In this document: positions 1 to 10,870 of the stretch, one piece after another
How the letters are laid out: each line of letters begins with the position of its first letter
Position numbering within the stretch: position 1 is the stretch's first letter
Source: Trema orientale
Lineage: Eukaryota; Streptophyta; Magnoliopsida; Rosales; Cannabaceae
DNA: 64,000 nt
NCBI GenBank assembly: GCA_002914845.1
Contig: JXTC01000154.1
Span: forward strand, 345,304-409,303
Direction of reading: 5' to 3'
Position numbers and translations under genes: made by a program
The notes under the pieces: model-generated
Databases searched by the model: none
Seen by the model: only the letters and a program-made list of their open reading frames with translations
What the model was told of the DNA's origin: nothing

Positions 1-309
1 TGGAGAAAGGACTGAGCGAGTCACTTCTTGTTATTTTTGGGGTGACTGAGCGGTGACCTTTGTGATGTAATATAAACTTCTTATTGGTTAGGAGTGGGCA
101 GGTGAGCAACGGCTTTGCGCCTTTTAGCAAATTGTAGCTTTTTTCGATCAGGAGAGTTTGTTATTCAATTCAAATTCTTGCTTTTCTTGAGATAAAGAGA
201 GAGGACTGAGATTCTTTTTTTTTTCGGGGTGGGTTCTGGGGAAGATACGTTGCAATTATTTTTATTTATTTTGCTGGATATAAAGTTAATTTACAGATAT
301 TCAAAAAAC

Positions 310-351
<42 letters not shown>
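310..351. repeat. (AAT)n microsatellite
   Basis: About fourteen uninterrupted AAT/ATA trinucleotides. It creates an open frame with a poly-asparagine run that is not a gene. Confidence 0.95.
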
Positions 352-353
<2 letters not shown>

Positions 354-942
354 AAGGGAGAGAGACAAAGGAGAAAAAAAAATCGGGGAAAGAATTTATT
401 CTTCTATTTAGTAAGTTGATATATACGTGGATAGCATATTCTCATCCTAGTAGCTCTTCATTCCTAATCGTAACATCTTCTGAACAATTGAAAAGATGTC
501 ACATTCATATATCATTAGATAAATTAGTGTTAATTGTTAACTAGTATTAATTTTCAATGCATTAGAACTCCTCACTAACATATATAGCCGAGACCCGAGA
601 CCTATTTCTTTCACTTCATCATTCATTCCAGTTTTATCTCATTCAATCAAAGCACTTTATTCTTAAGGAATTCAAGCAATTTTACCCCATTTCTTGTCAA
701 ACATAAAACCTGGTGACTCTCTATATATTTCGTACCAAAATTTAAAGAAAAAAATTCATATGTAAATATGCGAAGGAATTTTTGTTTAACAAATGTAACA
801 AATTAAGAGGATGATAATTAGTTTAGTATCCAAATATTATTTTCTGATTTTAAATCTTACTGTTGGTTGTTTTGGTATCCAAATCAGATTTTATAATTCC
901 GAAAACTAAAAAATCTGAGACCCAAATATAGAGTTGTCAAAC

Positions 943-1032
943 ATGGTGTATCATGCCAGCCGTACCAAAATTCAAAATCGCCAAAATATGGTGTATCATG
1001 CCGGCCGTACCAAAATTCAAAATCGCCAAAAT
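943..1032. repeat. 45-bp tandem duplication
   Basis: Two adjacent copies (943-987, 988-1032) of a 45-bp unit starting ATGGTGTATCATGCC, nearly identical. A third partial echo of the unit's end follows at once. Confidence 0.85.
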
Positions 1033-1050
1033 TCAAAATCGGTATGGGCT

Positions 1051-1262
1051 AATGCCATGTCCGATCATGTGCCTAAACATGTCACTCTATTTTAAGCAAA
1101 ATTGGCCCATTTAATTTGTGAAAGTTGGCCAATTTAATTTATAAAATTTAATTATAGGCCAATGCCATGTTTGATTATGTGCCTAGACGTGTCACTCTAT
1201 TTTAACCAAAATTGGCCCATTTAATTTGTGAAAGTTGGCCAATTTAATTTGTAAAATTTACT
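1051..1262. repeat. 110-bp tandem duplication
   Basis: Two adjacent copies (1051-1160 and 1161-1262) starting AATGCCATGT, with a handful of substitutions between them. Each copy contains the internal motif ATTTAATTTGTGAAAGTTGG. No coding potential. Confidence 0.85.
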
Positions 1263-2005
1263 TAATTTGAGTATCATCTTATAATCATTTTTATTTTCCA
1301 AATCATTCATTTTTACGAAAAAAACAAAAATTAACGTAATAAATTAAAGATAATTTATCATAGATTCTCTCAATTAAGCAGTCATTTATATATTAGAAAA
1401 ATAATTTAAAATAATGTGTGTAATGTGCCATTTATATATTAGAAAAATGATTTAAAATAATATACATGTAACGGCTCACATAACTAGGACATGACACACA
1501 TTTTGGCATGCCTGCTTAAACCGTGATGTACCGTAACCATTTTTAAAATAAGACATGTACTACTTTTACTAAGTAAGTGCGCAAGCACGGCAGACTGGAT
1601 TTAGAAGCATAAATCTCCAAAAATTTTAATGGTTTTAATCGATTCTTTATTTTGTAATAAAAGAAGTGCAAGTTAGTCTTTGTTATTTATTTATCTTTTT
1701 ATATTAGAATAGGATTGGATTGACACTACAAACCGCGTTCCGCATATATGTGATGACTAATCCGCTGGGAATTGATAATTCCAAATTTTCTATTTTCTTT
1801 TCTACTAATTTCTTAATACTAATTACAAGAATCTGGCCAAAAAAAAGTCATGCTTTGACTCGCAATTACCAAAAAAAAGTCATGCTTTGAATCTGGCCAA
1901 AAAAATTTAAACGGCCATTCTCGGGGCCAGGACATGGTAACGAAAAAAGAGTAACGCACCAACTTGAACTAGCACTAGCTATAGTATAAATTAATATTAA
2001 TAATT

Positions 2006-2489
2006 AAAGTGATCGTGAACAACACATAACCATATATATAGCTTATTTATATAAATAATATATGAATCCTAAAACGACTAGGAAACCAATTCTAAAAAAA
2101 TTCGAATTTACTAAAACTCTAATTTATCAAATTGAAATAAAGCACAATGATAATCTTAAATAATATTAGTACAGAATTTCAAATAATTTACTCCCGAGTT
2201 AAATTCGAATTATAGATATCATTTTGCCAATTATCGTTTGAAATTCGAATTTAAAGTGATCGTAAACAACACATAACCAGCTTATTTATACATAGATAAA
2301 TAATATATAAATCCTAAAACAACTATGAAACCAATTCTAAAGAAATTCGAATTTATTAAATCTCTAATTTATCAAATTGAAATAAAGCATGATGATAATC
2401 TTAACTGATAATATAGAAATTCAAATAATTACTCCCAAGTTCAGTTCGAATTATAGATATCTTTTTGCTAATTATCGTTTGAAATTCGA
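2006..2489. repeat. About 245-bp tandem duplication
   Basis: Copy 1 (2006-2252) and copy 2 (2253-2489) both begin AAAGTGATCGT and end near GTTTGAAATTCGA. They share most bases but differ by substitutions and small indels, so the duplication is older than the neighbouring copia insertion. Confidence 0.8.
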
Positions 2490-2812
2490 CGTCATATATA
2501 ACCTTTGTCTTCCTTTCAAATTGACATGTAAACTAGTAACTGAAGACGGAGAAGAAACCCCAGAATTGTTTTTAGTAAAAGAAACCCACAAAATTGACAT
2601 ACGTACATTAATGGGAATGCCTTTTGATTTTCAGGGGAAAAAAAAAATTGCTTAAAATGGCTGCTTTATGCAATACTTTGCAATATATATGAGCTATTGA
2701 CAAAACGTAATACTTCTCGCAGAACTGTTGCATACTCCAACATTATATGCTTTTTTAATTATTTTTATATTTAATTTATCACCAAATTGAATATGAAATC
2801 CTAGCTTCTTTC

Positions 2813-3077
2813 TATAGAATGACAATAATTCGGGAATTGGAATATTTCTCACTTGATTGTATTGACTAGAATACAGGTGTTTATATACAGAGAACATGAT
2901 ACGGATGAAATCAATCAGATCATTTCTATTCCTAGAATCAAGTAAATCTATTCCTAGAATCAAGTAAATGAATGACAAGATAATAAAGTCCTAAGATAAC
3001 GGTACAATATGGAAATATACAATTGATTATTTTAAATAATTAACAATTATATTTATGATTACGTTTTGATTCTATCA
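2813..3077 (-). repeat. 3' LTR of the copia element
   Basis: 265 bp, minus-strand sequence beginning TGATAGAAT and ending ATTCTATA, giving short inverted ends. It holds an internal 22-bp tandem pair (TCTATTCCTAGAATCAAGTA... type) near 2925-2968. Three differences from the 5' LTR. Confidence 0.95.
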
Positions 3078-4500
3078 TGCCCCCGCAAGATTGTGCTACG
3101 AGAGTGTATGCCAATCTTGGAACGATGAGTCTCAAACTGCTTGCGTGGAAGAGATTTTGTGAGTGAGTCCGCAAGCTGATCGGATGTGTGAACATGCGAG
3201 ATCCGAAGTTGGTGCTTCGTAACCTGATCTCGAACAAAGTGAAAGTCTATTGCAATATGCTTCATTCTCGAGTGAAATACAGGATTGGAACATAGGTAAG
3301 TGGCACCAATATTGTCGCAAAATATTGTTGGTATAGTGGAGAGTGAGATACCCATTTCAGTAAGTAAATGTGTAAGCCAATTGACTTCTGCCGTAGTCAC
3401 GGCTATTGCCCTATATTCTGCTTCTGTGGATGACCGTGTAACTGTATTTTGTTTTTTTGAACACCAACTGATCGGATTTGAACCAAGGAATACGACATAA
3501 GCTGAGGTTGAGGTGCGAAAATCGATATCTCCTGCCCAGTCGGCGTCGGCAAAGGCATGTAGATTGAATGGTGAGGACTTTCGAATAAGAATCCCATGAG
3601 TAGAGGTTCCTTTTAGGTATCTCAAAATTCGTTTTACAGCTTCCCAATGCTTAAGAGATGGACGATGCATGTATTGTGACAACTTGTTAACTGCAAATGA
3701 AATATCTGGACGAGTGAACGAGAGATATTGTAGAGAGCCAAGAATCTGACGATACTGAGTTGGGTCATGAGGTGGAGACCCATCGTGTAGCCGAAGTGAC
3801 ACAGAAGAGGATATTGGTGTTGAAACTGCTTTTGCATCTGACATTTTGGTTTTGACTAAAATATCATGGATATATTTGCATTGTGACAAGAATAAGCCGG
3901 TCGATGTCGTAGTTGCTTCGACACCCAGGAAGTAGCTTAGTTGACCAAGATCTTTGAGAGAAAATCGGTGAGCTAGTTGAGCAAGAAATTCATTCACAAT
4001 GATGGGTGAGCTTCCAGTGACAATAATGTCATCGACATAAACAAGTAAATATATCGTGTGTTCATTATGATGACATATAAACAATGAGGTGTCACACTTT
4101 GAATTGTAGAACCCATTATTTTGAAGAAAAGATCTGAGTTCATTATACCATGCTCTCGGTGCTTGACGCAAACCATAAATTGCCTTGTTTAATTTGCACA
4201 CATGATTGGGATATTGAGGATGTACAAAGCCTGGAGGTTGCTGCATAAAGACATTGTCAGTAAGAGTACCCTGCAAAAAAGCATTATTAACGTCCAATTG
4301 TCGTAAAGACCATCCTTTTGAGACTGCAAGGCTAAGGATAAGTCTAACAGTTGCAGGTTTAATGACTGGGCTAAAAGTCTCAGTGAAATCTATCCCGGGC
4401 CGTTGGTGAAAGCCTTTAGCCACTAGACGTGCTTTGTACCTGGCAATGGTTCCATCGGGGTTTCTTTTGATTCGAAAAATCCATTTGCAGCCAACAAAAT
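3059..4500 (-). pseudogene. copia polyprotein segment 3: reverse transcriptase and RNase H
   Basis: Third frame of the polyprotein. It has the RT block YKARLVAKGFHQ, the catalytic YVDD in LLVYVDDIIVTG, the LGSLQYLSFTRPDI and HWEAVKRILRYLKGT blocks and an RNase H domain with ADADWAGD, ISWCSKKQ and SSTEAEYRA. The frame runs through the polypurine tract and ends seven residues inside the 3' LTR. Within this segment no further stop or frameshift is visible. Confidence 0.93.
3078..3088 (-). other. Polypurine tract of the copia element
   Basis: Minus-strand GCGGGGGCA lies directly before the 3' LTR and is the expected plus-strand primer site. The polyprotein frame reads through it and stops inside the LTR. 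Confidence 0.7.
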
Positions 4501-5440
4501 ATTTTGTGTGGGGTGATGTGGTACAAGGGTCCAAGTGGAATTTTTTTGAAGAGCATCAAACTCATTGCTCATGGCTTGGCGCCATTGGTGCGACTTTTGA
4601 GCTTGTGTGATGGTGGTGGGTTCTATCTCATGAAGACTTGATTGGGTGTGAGTATTTAAGTCAAATATTTTTTTTGGCTTATAGATATTGTGTTTGGACC
4701 GTGTCACAATTTGAGCTGGAAGGGAAGGTAAAGATTTTGAAGGTGAGAAACTTACTTGATTTGGAGAGTTGATGGAGTCATCATTGGGCCGAGGTGAAGT
4801 AGGATGACCAGGATATGAGTTGGCACCACTTTGTGATTGACGGCTGAGTGGTGAAGGTGATATTTGTGATGGAGATAATGGAGAGGTATTTATTTGTGTT
4901 TGATTTGTATTGTTATGGGATTGAGATAATGGAGTATTCAGTGGGATATGACTAGGACTAGAATCAGGTAATTTATCATTAGAAATATCATGCTGGGAGG
5001 TTGACTCAAGAGTTATATTTGGAAGGTGGGGAGATATGTAATGGGGAAGATCATTTGGAAACCATATATGGAAAGAATCCTGGGTAACACGTGGAGTAGC
5101 CAAAGGAATGGTTGTAAGTGGAAAATTATCCTCATTGAAGATCACATGACGAGAGATAAATATTTTTTGAGATTTGGGATCATAACATTGATATGCATTA
5201 TGGATAAGAGAATAACCTAGAAAAATGCATGGGCGAGAGCGACTCTCTAGTTTATGAGAATTGTATGGACGTAGCCATGGATAGCACAGACAACCAAATA
5301 CTCTTAGTTTGGTGAGGTTGGGGTTTTTTTTAAAAAGCTTGTGATAGGGGGAGTCGAATCTTAGTACCGATATTAGCATACGGTTGATAAGGTATGTCGC
5401 AGTTTGGAATGCAAAGGTCCAAAATTTTAGTGGGATGGAG
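4500..5440 (-). pseudogene. copia polyprotein segment 2: integrase C-terminus and linker
   Basis: Continues segment 1 in a different frame. It contains the conserved integrase C-terminal block around LRVFGCLCYPWLRPY and FLGYS, then a Ser/Pro-rich linker and the start of the reverse transcriptase region (EFDALQKNSTWTLVP). Similarity leaves this frame near 4500-4512, where a second indel beside an AT-rich run shifts the frame again. The two breaks are seen directly; whether they are real or assembly errors cannot be decided here. Confidence 0.88.
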
Positions 5441-7447
5441 GCTTGATGTAAAAAGAGTAAGGCCAGTTTCCACTATGTGACGATGTTTTCTTTCAGCGGA
5501 GCCAACATAATCCGGGGTATAGGGAGGTGATTTGAGTTGTTGAATTCCAAATTTAGATAAGATATGGCTTAAACTTTGATATTCACCTCCACCATCAGAG
5601 TAAACTGTCTTAATATTTTTTTGGAAAAAATTTTCTACTAATTTCTTGTAGCGTTCAAAGATTAATGGTACTTCAGATTTTTGTTTGAAAGGGTAAAACC
5701 ATGTGTACTTTGTAAAATAATCTACAAAAATGACATAGTAACGAAAATTGTCAAATGATATTATGGGAGATGGTCCCCAAACATCTGTGTAAATTATTTC
5801 AAGTGGTGCACTACAGGAAATAGATGAAACTCCAAATGACAGTTTGTGACTTTTATTGCAGAGACATGAGTTACACATAGAAAAATACTTAGGACATGAG
5901 AGAGAATGAGTAGATAGAAGTTTGTGTTGGATTGTAAGAGATGGGTGACCAAGACGACGATGCCAAAGCTCTGGAGAATTACTGGTAGTAACAAGGGCTG
6001 TGGGCGTTGTTATGGATGGAGAATAGGATGGCCACTCATATAGGTTTCCTTTACTCCGGCCTTGGACCAAGGATGCCCCCGTGTTCAGATCCTTCACAAG
6101 AAAAGAAGTTGGAAAAAATTCAATAGAGGTTCCATTTTGTTTGCAAAATTGAGAGACAGAAATTAAATTATTTTTAATAGAGGGTGCACACAAAATATTG
6201 TTGAGTGTAAATTTCGTATTCGCTAGATCTAACTGTGTAGAACCAATATGAGAAATTGAAATACCATTACCATCGCCAACTATGATATCCTCATTACCAA
6301 CATAGTCAGAGTGCATAGAGAGGTTCTGCAGATCAGAAGTAATATGGTGTGTAGCGCCCGAATCAACGATCCAGTTGTTAGTGGACGCTGAGTCACCAGT
6401 CATGAGATTTGCTTGCGGCCAGTTTTGCTGAAAGTTGGCTGGTTTGGAGCGATACCAGCAAACTTTGGCCACGTGACCAACTTTGTCACACAATTGACAC
6501 ACCAACTGAGGTTGACCATGAGAGGTATTCGGACGCCATTGTTGTGGTTGTCGTTGGACAAAGGGGTATTGGCCACCACGACCTTGATTTTGGTGAGAGC
6601 GATTTCCTGGCTGTAAAAGGTTACTTTGGTGATTTTTATTGACGGGATATGATGTGAATCCTCTGTTGTTTGGGTTTCCTTGGCCATTTTTTTCTTTCTT
6701 GTTTTTCTGAGTAAACTGGGCAGTAATAGGCGAATTAGGTTCTTTGCTTGACTCATGTTTTTGCAGCATCTCATGGTCAAGTAATTTGTCATACAGTTCC
6801 TCAAATGTGATTGGTGAGTCACGTGCTCGGATTGCAGTGGAAAGTTGTTCAAACTCATCGACCAGTCCATTGAGGACATGAGCAACAGCTTCTTCATCGC
6901 TTAAAGGATGACCACTCATGGCCAGATCATCAATGATGTTTTTCATCTTTTGCATGTATTCTGTCACAGAGGATCCACTTTTGGTGGTTCTCATAAGAGT
7001 TGAGAGAAGGGAAAGCATTCTGGTATTAGATTTATTGGCGAAGCTAGTCTCAAGTTTAGACCAAGCATCAGCAGAGGTGGCGCATTTGTTGATCATAGGT
7101 GCAACAGTGCCATTGACTGTGGATTGAATAGCCAACAACACTAGACGATCTTGACGTAGCCAAAGACGGTTTTCCGGATTGGGCGATAATATTTGCTCGC
7201 CTGTTTTTTTAACTTGTGCAGGTGGGCATGGAAGCGTTCCATCAACATACCCAAGCAGGTCATAACCAAATAGAAGATTGGTCATTTGAGATTTCCAGGA
7301 TGAAAAGTTTCCACCTCTTCCAAGTTTGACGGGAATTTGGGATGAAACATTGAGTGAGATCAAGTTTGTGTTCTGAATATTCAAGTTGTTGTTTCCAACA
7401 TTTACGACAGCAGTGTTGGTGGATTCAGCAGAATTGACAGTAGACAT
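5440..7447 (-). pseudogene. copia polyprotein segment 1: Gag, protease, integrase core
   Basis: Starts at an ATG at 7447, 95 bases after the primer binding site. Visible in order: Gag-like N-terminal region (about residues 35-250), a CCHC zinc knuckle CQLCDKVGHVAKVC near residue 318, the aspartic protease motif DSGA near residue 363, the integrase HHCC zinc region (HRRLGHP and CNSCLC) and the integrase core with TDVWG, SDGGGE and the final ERKH region. The frame loses family similarity just after the GLTL motif near 5440-5460, where a 1-base-class indel next to a T run moves the rest of integrase to another frame. The annotated end is therefore approximate. No host function is implied. Confidence 0.9.
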
Positions 7448-7542
7448 GATGGTAGTTGGGAAAGAGAATAGAGAGGGGAAAGAAAAAAAAAATGAAGAGG
7501 TTTAATTGAAGGAGAGGGATCGGCTTGCTCAGTGGCAATTGG

Positions 7543-7554
7543 GCTCTGGTACCA
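7543..7554 (-). other. Primer binding site of the copia element
   Basis: Minus-strand TGGTACCAGAGC abuts the 5' LTR with no gap. The usual plant copia site is TGGTATCAGAGC, complementary to initiator tRNA-Met, so there is one mismatch. Confidence 0.85.
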
Positions 7555-7819
7555 TATAGAATGATAATAATTCGGGAATTGGAATATTTCTCACTTGATT
7601 GTATTGACTAGAATACAGGTGTTTATATACAGAGAACATGATACGGATGAAATCAATCAGATCATTTCTATTCCTAGAATCAAGTAAATCTATTCCTAGA
7701 ATCAAGTAAATGAATGACAAGACAATAAAGTCCTAAGATAACGGTACAATATGGAAATATACAATTGATTATTTTAAATAATTAGCAATTATATTTATGA
7801 TTACGTTTTGATTCTATCA
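7555..7819 (-). repeat. 5' LTR of the copia element
   Basis: 265 bp, direct copy of 2813-3077 with three transitions. It ends immediately next to the primer binding site. The same 22-bp internal tandem pair is present. It should carry the element's promoter on the minus strand. Confidence 0.95.
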
Positions 7820-8856
7820 CTTTCCCTCTCATCCATTCTCTAATACCTCTTTCTTCTCTCTGAAATTTCCCATCTACCTCTAGGCCATGCTTGAGCTTTG
7901 ACTTGTTTTGGGCTCTTTTTCACTCTCTTGAGTTCATCTCTTCTCTCTAACATTCTCATTTCTCGCCTCACCACTCTGTCTTTTCAAAACTCATCACTTT
8001 CAACCATCGTGTGTAGAATATTGAACACCACTGTTAGAAGATCGGCTTTACAGAAACGACAACAGCTAAAACCGATGTGAAAGTTAAGCTTTTTATAATA
8101 CAAATTTTGCTTAAAATTTGAATTCTCGTTTCTCTCTTTTTTCTTTTTTTTTATCCTTCTCAAACTCATTTCTCTTCTTTTTTTTTTTCTGCCTCCTCTC
8201 TTTTTTCTCTACTTCCTTTTTATCTTCTTTCTCCTTATTCATCTATGTATGTAATATTTCTCCTTATCTTCTTTTTTTTTTTTTTTCCCTCTTCTTTCTC
8301 ATTCTATTTTCCTGTTCTTTTTTTTTTCATTTATCTTCTTCTTCGTTTTTCATCTTCCACTCTTTTTACTCCATCTTCATAAATACTTCAAGTTATATTT
8401 TTAAATGGTATGAGAATAAGAGCAACCAAACAGTAGTAGTTATAATCGTAGCCAAATCAAACCGTAGCAAGAGAAGGTCAGATATAGCCGTAATTCTACA
8501 AATTAATTTAGTTTTTTATAAAAAAAAAAAAATTGTCATTTTTCACGTCAGTTTTAAACTGACTTGACATCGGTTAAAAAGCAACGTGAATGAGAACTGA
8601 CGAGATAACCACAATATATAACGTCAATAGAATATTCATTGCATTCATGACCAACGAGGTATATTTTTCATATCACTTTATGAGTGACATGAATTTTGTT
8701 TTGGGGTGTAACAATTTTTTATAATTAGTCACTAACTAAAAATATTAAGTCACACATAATGTGATAATTGTGCAATATGGGGTTAATTAATAAAATATGA
8801 CGGGTCAAAATTACACAAGAAAATTTTGACATCTTGAGACAAGTGTCAATTTCTTA
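7820..8856. other. Pyrimidine-rich low-complexity stretch
   Basis: Mostly T/C-rich runs (8120-8400) followed by AT-rich DNA. A long Phe/Ser open frame here is a by-product of the poly-pyrimidine sequence. No gene is supported. Confidence 0.6.
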
Positions 8857-9575
8857 TTGGGATATAGTCAAATTCACGCTACATCATCGAGAAGCTTGGA
8901 CCACATTAGTCATTATGCTATGTGTCACAAAATTATTGAGCCACTTGTCATACTATTATTGGACTATCATGGTATAAGTGTCACCATCTCCCATCTTGTT
9001 ATTTTAGGAGAGGACACGTTGTGTGGTATGTGTCAAATTCTTGTGAGGCTCTTCTCATTTCCCCACCGCTTGTACAGCTCGTACTCCCTATATATATGTG
9101 TTGTGTTAGCAATGAACCGGTTCATTTTTCTTTTACTCTGAATACAAGTCCTCTCTCTCGCTCTCTTTCCTTGCTGTGTTTGTTTCTTCTTTCTATATAT
9201 TGCTTTAATCCTCATCCGTGACTACGCTATCATCAGCACCACTTTCACCAAAGCCAACATGTGATATTCCTATTCCTTTATTATTAAACCTAGGGTATAC
9301 AACCCTTTCACTCATCCATCCGTCGAAACCTAAGGTGGCAACTAAACACGTGTGCTTCTACCATTTCATGCATGTAACCATGGTGATAGTGTTAATCTTT
9401 TCTCACTCTCTTTAGTGCGAAACTCAAGAATTCTTCTTGAAGAATTCCTTTTATTGGTCTCCTTGTTTATACTGGAGTCATATACCAATATGGCAAACTC
9501 TCTCGCATGCAAAGAGTCCTCACAATTCACATTAATTTGTCTTCATCCTTTTACATACGAGAAAAGCTTTTAAGA

Positions 9576-9650
9576 GCTGGGACTTTGGTCAAGCCATCGG
9601 TAACAACAAATGAAATTGACAAAGCAGTTCGTCAAATGATCATCGAGGCT
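9576..9650 (+). pseudogene. Exon fragment of organellar methionine aminopeptidase (MAP1B/1D-like)
   Basis: A 25-codon run reads AGTLVKPSVTTNEIDKAVRQ and then MIIEA, which is the opening of the conserved catalytic region of plant chloroplast/mitochondrial type 1 methionine aminopeptidases (MAP1B/C/D). These enzymes remove the initiator methionine from proteins made in organelles. The fragment starts right after TTTTAAG, which could be a retained splice acceptor. Similarity stops after MIIEA and an in-frame stop follows within ten codons. None of the metal-binding residues is present, so it cannot code an enzyme. It is most likely a captured or stranded exon piece inside transposon DNA. Confidence 0.75.
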
Positions 9651-10181
9651 GAACAAGAAGACCAATCTCATGACCATGTTGGATGAAACCGAGACCAAAT
9701 TTCGGTCCATTCCATCAACATCTCTTCGTGTTCAACATCAATCCGAAACTAAGTTCTCGACTCTTTTATACTATTTATTTTAATGCACATTGCTTTGCAT
9801 GTTCATACGGTTTTAGAATTTAATCACTAAATATTATCATATATCTAGATTCTCACAAAGGCTCAAGTAATCTTGCATATGTCCATTTTTTTAGGCCCAT
9901 TTTTATTTATTTACATACTTCAGGCCTAATAGCTATTTTATATCATTTTCTATCTAATAATTAGTTTTAAACTATCTTTTATTATCTTGTTATTTTTACA
10001 TCACTTTTTCTACTAATTTGTACAACAAGTTTTCTTTTGCATGTAGTTTCTAATCCATGTACTTTAGTAATCCTTGGGTATCGAGCTACTCTCCACACTC
10101 TCGTGCTTGACCTGTAGCACAAGTTCGAGGTTTTGTGCTCTCTATATTTATATATATCTGTCTTATATCTCTATTTTGGTG

Positions 10182-10346
10182 AGTAATTTGTATTGCTGCT
10201 CTAAGTGCAATCAGTTACTATGCTTCCCCTTCCCTATAAAATAATCTGTATTGCTGCCTTAAGTGCAATCGGTTACTTTGCTCTCCTTTTAATTATTGTG
10301 CGCATTTATTTAGTGATCTGTGTTGTTTTCTCTTGCAACCGGTCAC
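10182..10346. repeat. Tandem hairpin repeats, set 1 (three units)
   Basis: Three units at 10182-10219, about 10242-10276 and 10313-10346 each form a stem around a GCTGC-like loop. The stems differ: AGTAA/TTACT in unit 1, TAATC/CGGTTA in unit 2, GTGATC/GGTCAC in unit 3. Base changes on one arm are matched on the other. Confidence 0.65.
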
Positions 10347-10451
10347 ACCACTTTATTTAAATTTCAGCACTTTTATTTCAATTATTTATTATTATTTACG
10401 ATGATATAACTAAACTTACCGCCTCGTAATTCTAACCACTCTAACTAACTG

Positions 10452-10667
10452 AAACTGGCATATGGACGGTATCGCCTTCGTCAGTTTCTAACCATTTATT
10501 TTTCTGCATTTTATTTCTGTTGCTAACTTCTAGTTGACACTATGGTCGGTTTATTCGCCTCAGTCAACTAGTAATATTTAAATTCCTGTCTATTTATTTA
10601 TTGCATTATTATATTACTTCTAGTCTTCAGTTGACAATATGGTCGGTTTATCCGCCTCCGTCAAATT
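10452..10667. repeat. Tandem hairpin repeats, set 2 (three units)
   Basis: Units at 10452-10487, 10530-10571 and 10629-10666 share an internal core of the type TATGGTCGGTTTATTCGCCT and are enclosed by inverted ends: AAACTG/CAGTTT, CTAGTTGAC/GTCAACTAG and TTGAC/GTCAA. Confidence 0.7.
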
Positions 10668-10870
10668 TTAATATTATTTTATTCTGCTTATTATCACGCA
10701 CACTAAGTGAGTCATCCTTGCAACCACCAATCTCGTCGAGATACGTAGGAAGAGTTGTTCCTATTTCGACCGCCTATCATTTTTCGACACGTGGAAGTGT
10801 TGTGATGACCCTTTCTGCTGTGCATTCTAATAGTATAACCCAATTATTTTCTGTTTTGTTTTAATTAAGT

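Larger units (their letters stand above)
1..2812. other. Gene-free, repeat-rich left flank
   Basis: No convincing coding sequence is seen. The stretch is AT-rich and holds an AAT microsatellite, two sets of short tandem duplications near 943-1262 and a tandem pair near 2006-2489, listed separately. On the minus strand near 65-90 there is a CCAAT box followed by a TTTATATTA motif, so the promoter of a gene lying off the left edge is possible, but this is only a motif match. Confidence 0.6.
2813..7819 (-). mobile_element. Ty1/copia LTR retrotransposon, 5007 bp, complete but frameshifted
   Basis: The element reads on the minus strand. It is bounded by two 265-bp LTRs and by a perfect 5-bp target duplication CTTTC (2808-2812 and 7820-7824). 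Next to the 5' LTR lies a primer binding site matching the 3' end of initiator tRNA-Met with one mismatch to the common copia form. The internal part codes in the order gag, protease, integrase, reverse transcriptase/RNase H, which defines Ty1/copia. The polyprotein is split by two frameshifts, so this copy is probably not autonomous. The LTRs differ at only three of 265 positions, all transitions, so insertion was recent. Confidence 0.96.
8857..10870 (+). mobile_element. Probable LTR region of a degraded gypsy-type retrotransposon
   Basis: The region has a TATA box (CCTATATATATG near 9088) followed by CT-rich leader-like sequence, tandem hairpin repeats (10182-10667) and, near 10734, the stretch TCTCGTCGAGATACGTAGG, which I recall as a recurring motif in U5 regions of plant gypsy LTRs. 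No gag-pol coding, partner LTR or target duplication was found, so the borders are uncertain. Confidence 0.4.

Noticed and set aside
229-411. Open frame with a poly-asparagine run
   Set aside because: It is created by the AAT microsatellite and has no other protein-like feature.
3040-3237. 65-codon open frame at the copia 3' LTR junction
   Set aside because: It is a shadow frame of RNase H overlapping the LTR.
6400-6897. 165-codon minus-strand open frame inside the copia gag region
   Set aside because: It is an out-of-frame shadow of the Gag-protease frame.
8118-8567. 149-codon open frame rich in Phe and Ser
   Set aside because: It is a translation of a T/C-rich low-complexity tract with no domain or splice context.
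10452-10667. Hairpin repeats considered as microRNA precursors
   Set aside because: The stems are only 5-9 bp and too short for plant miRNA processing.
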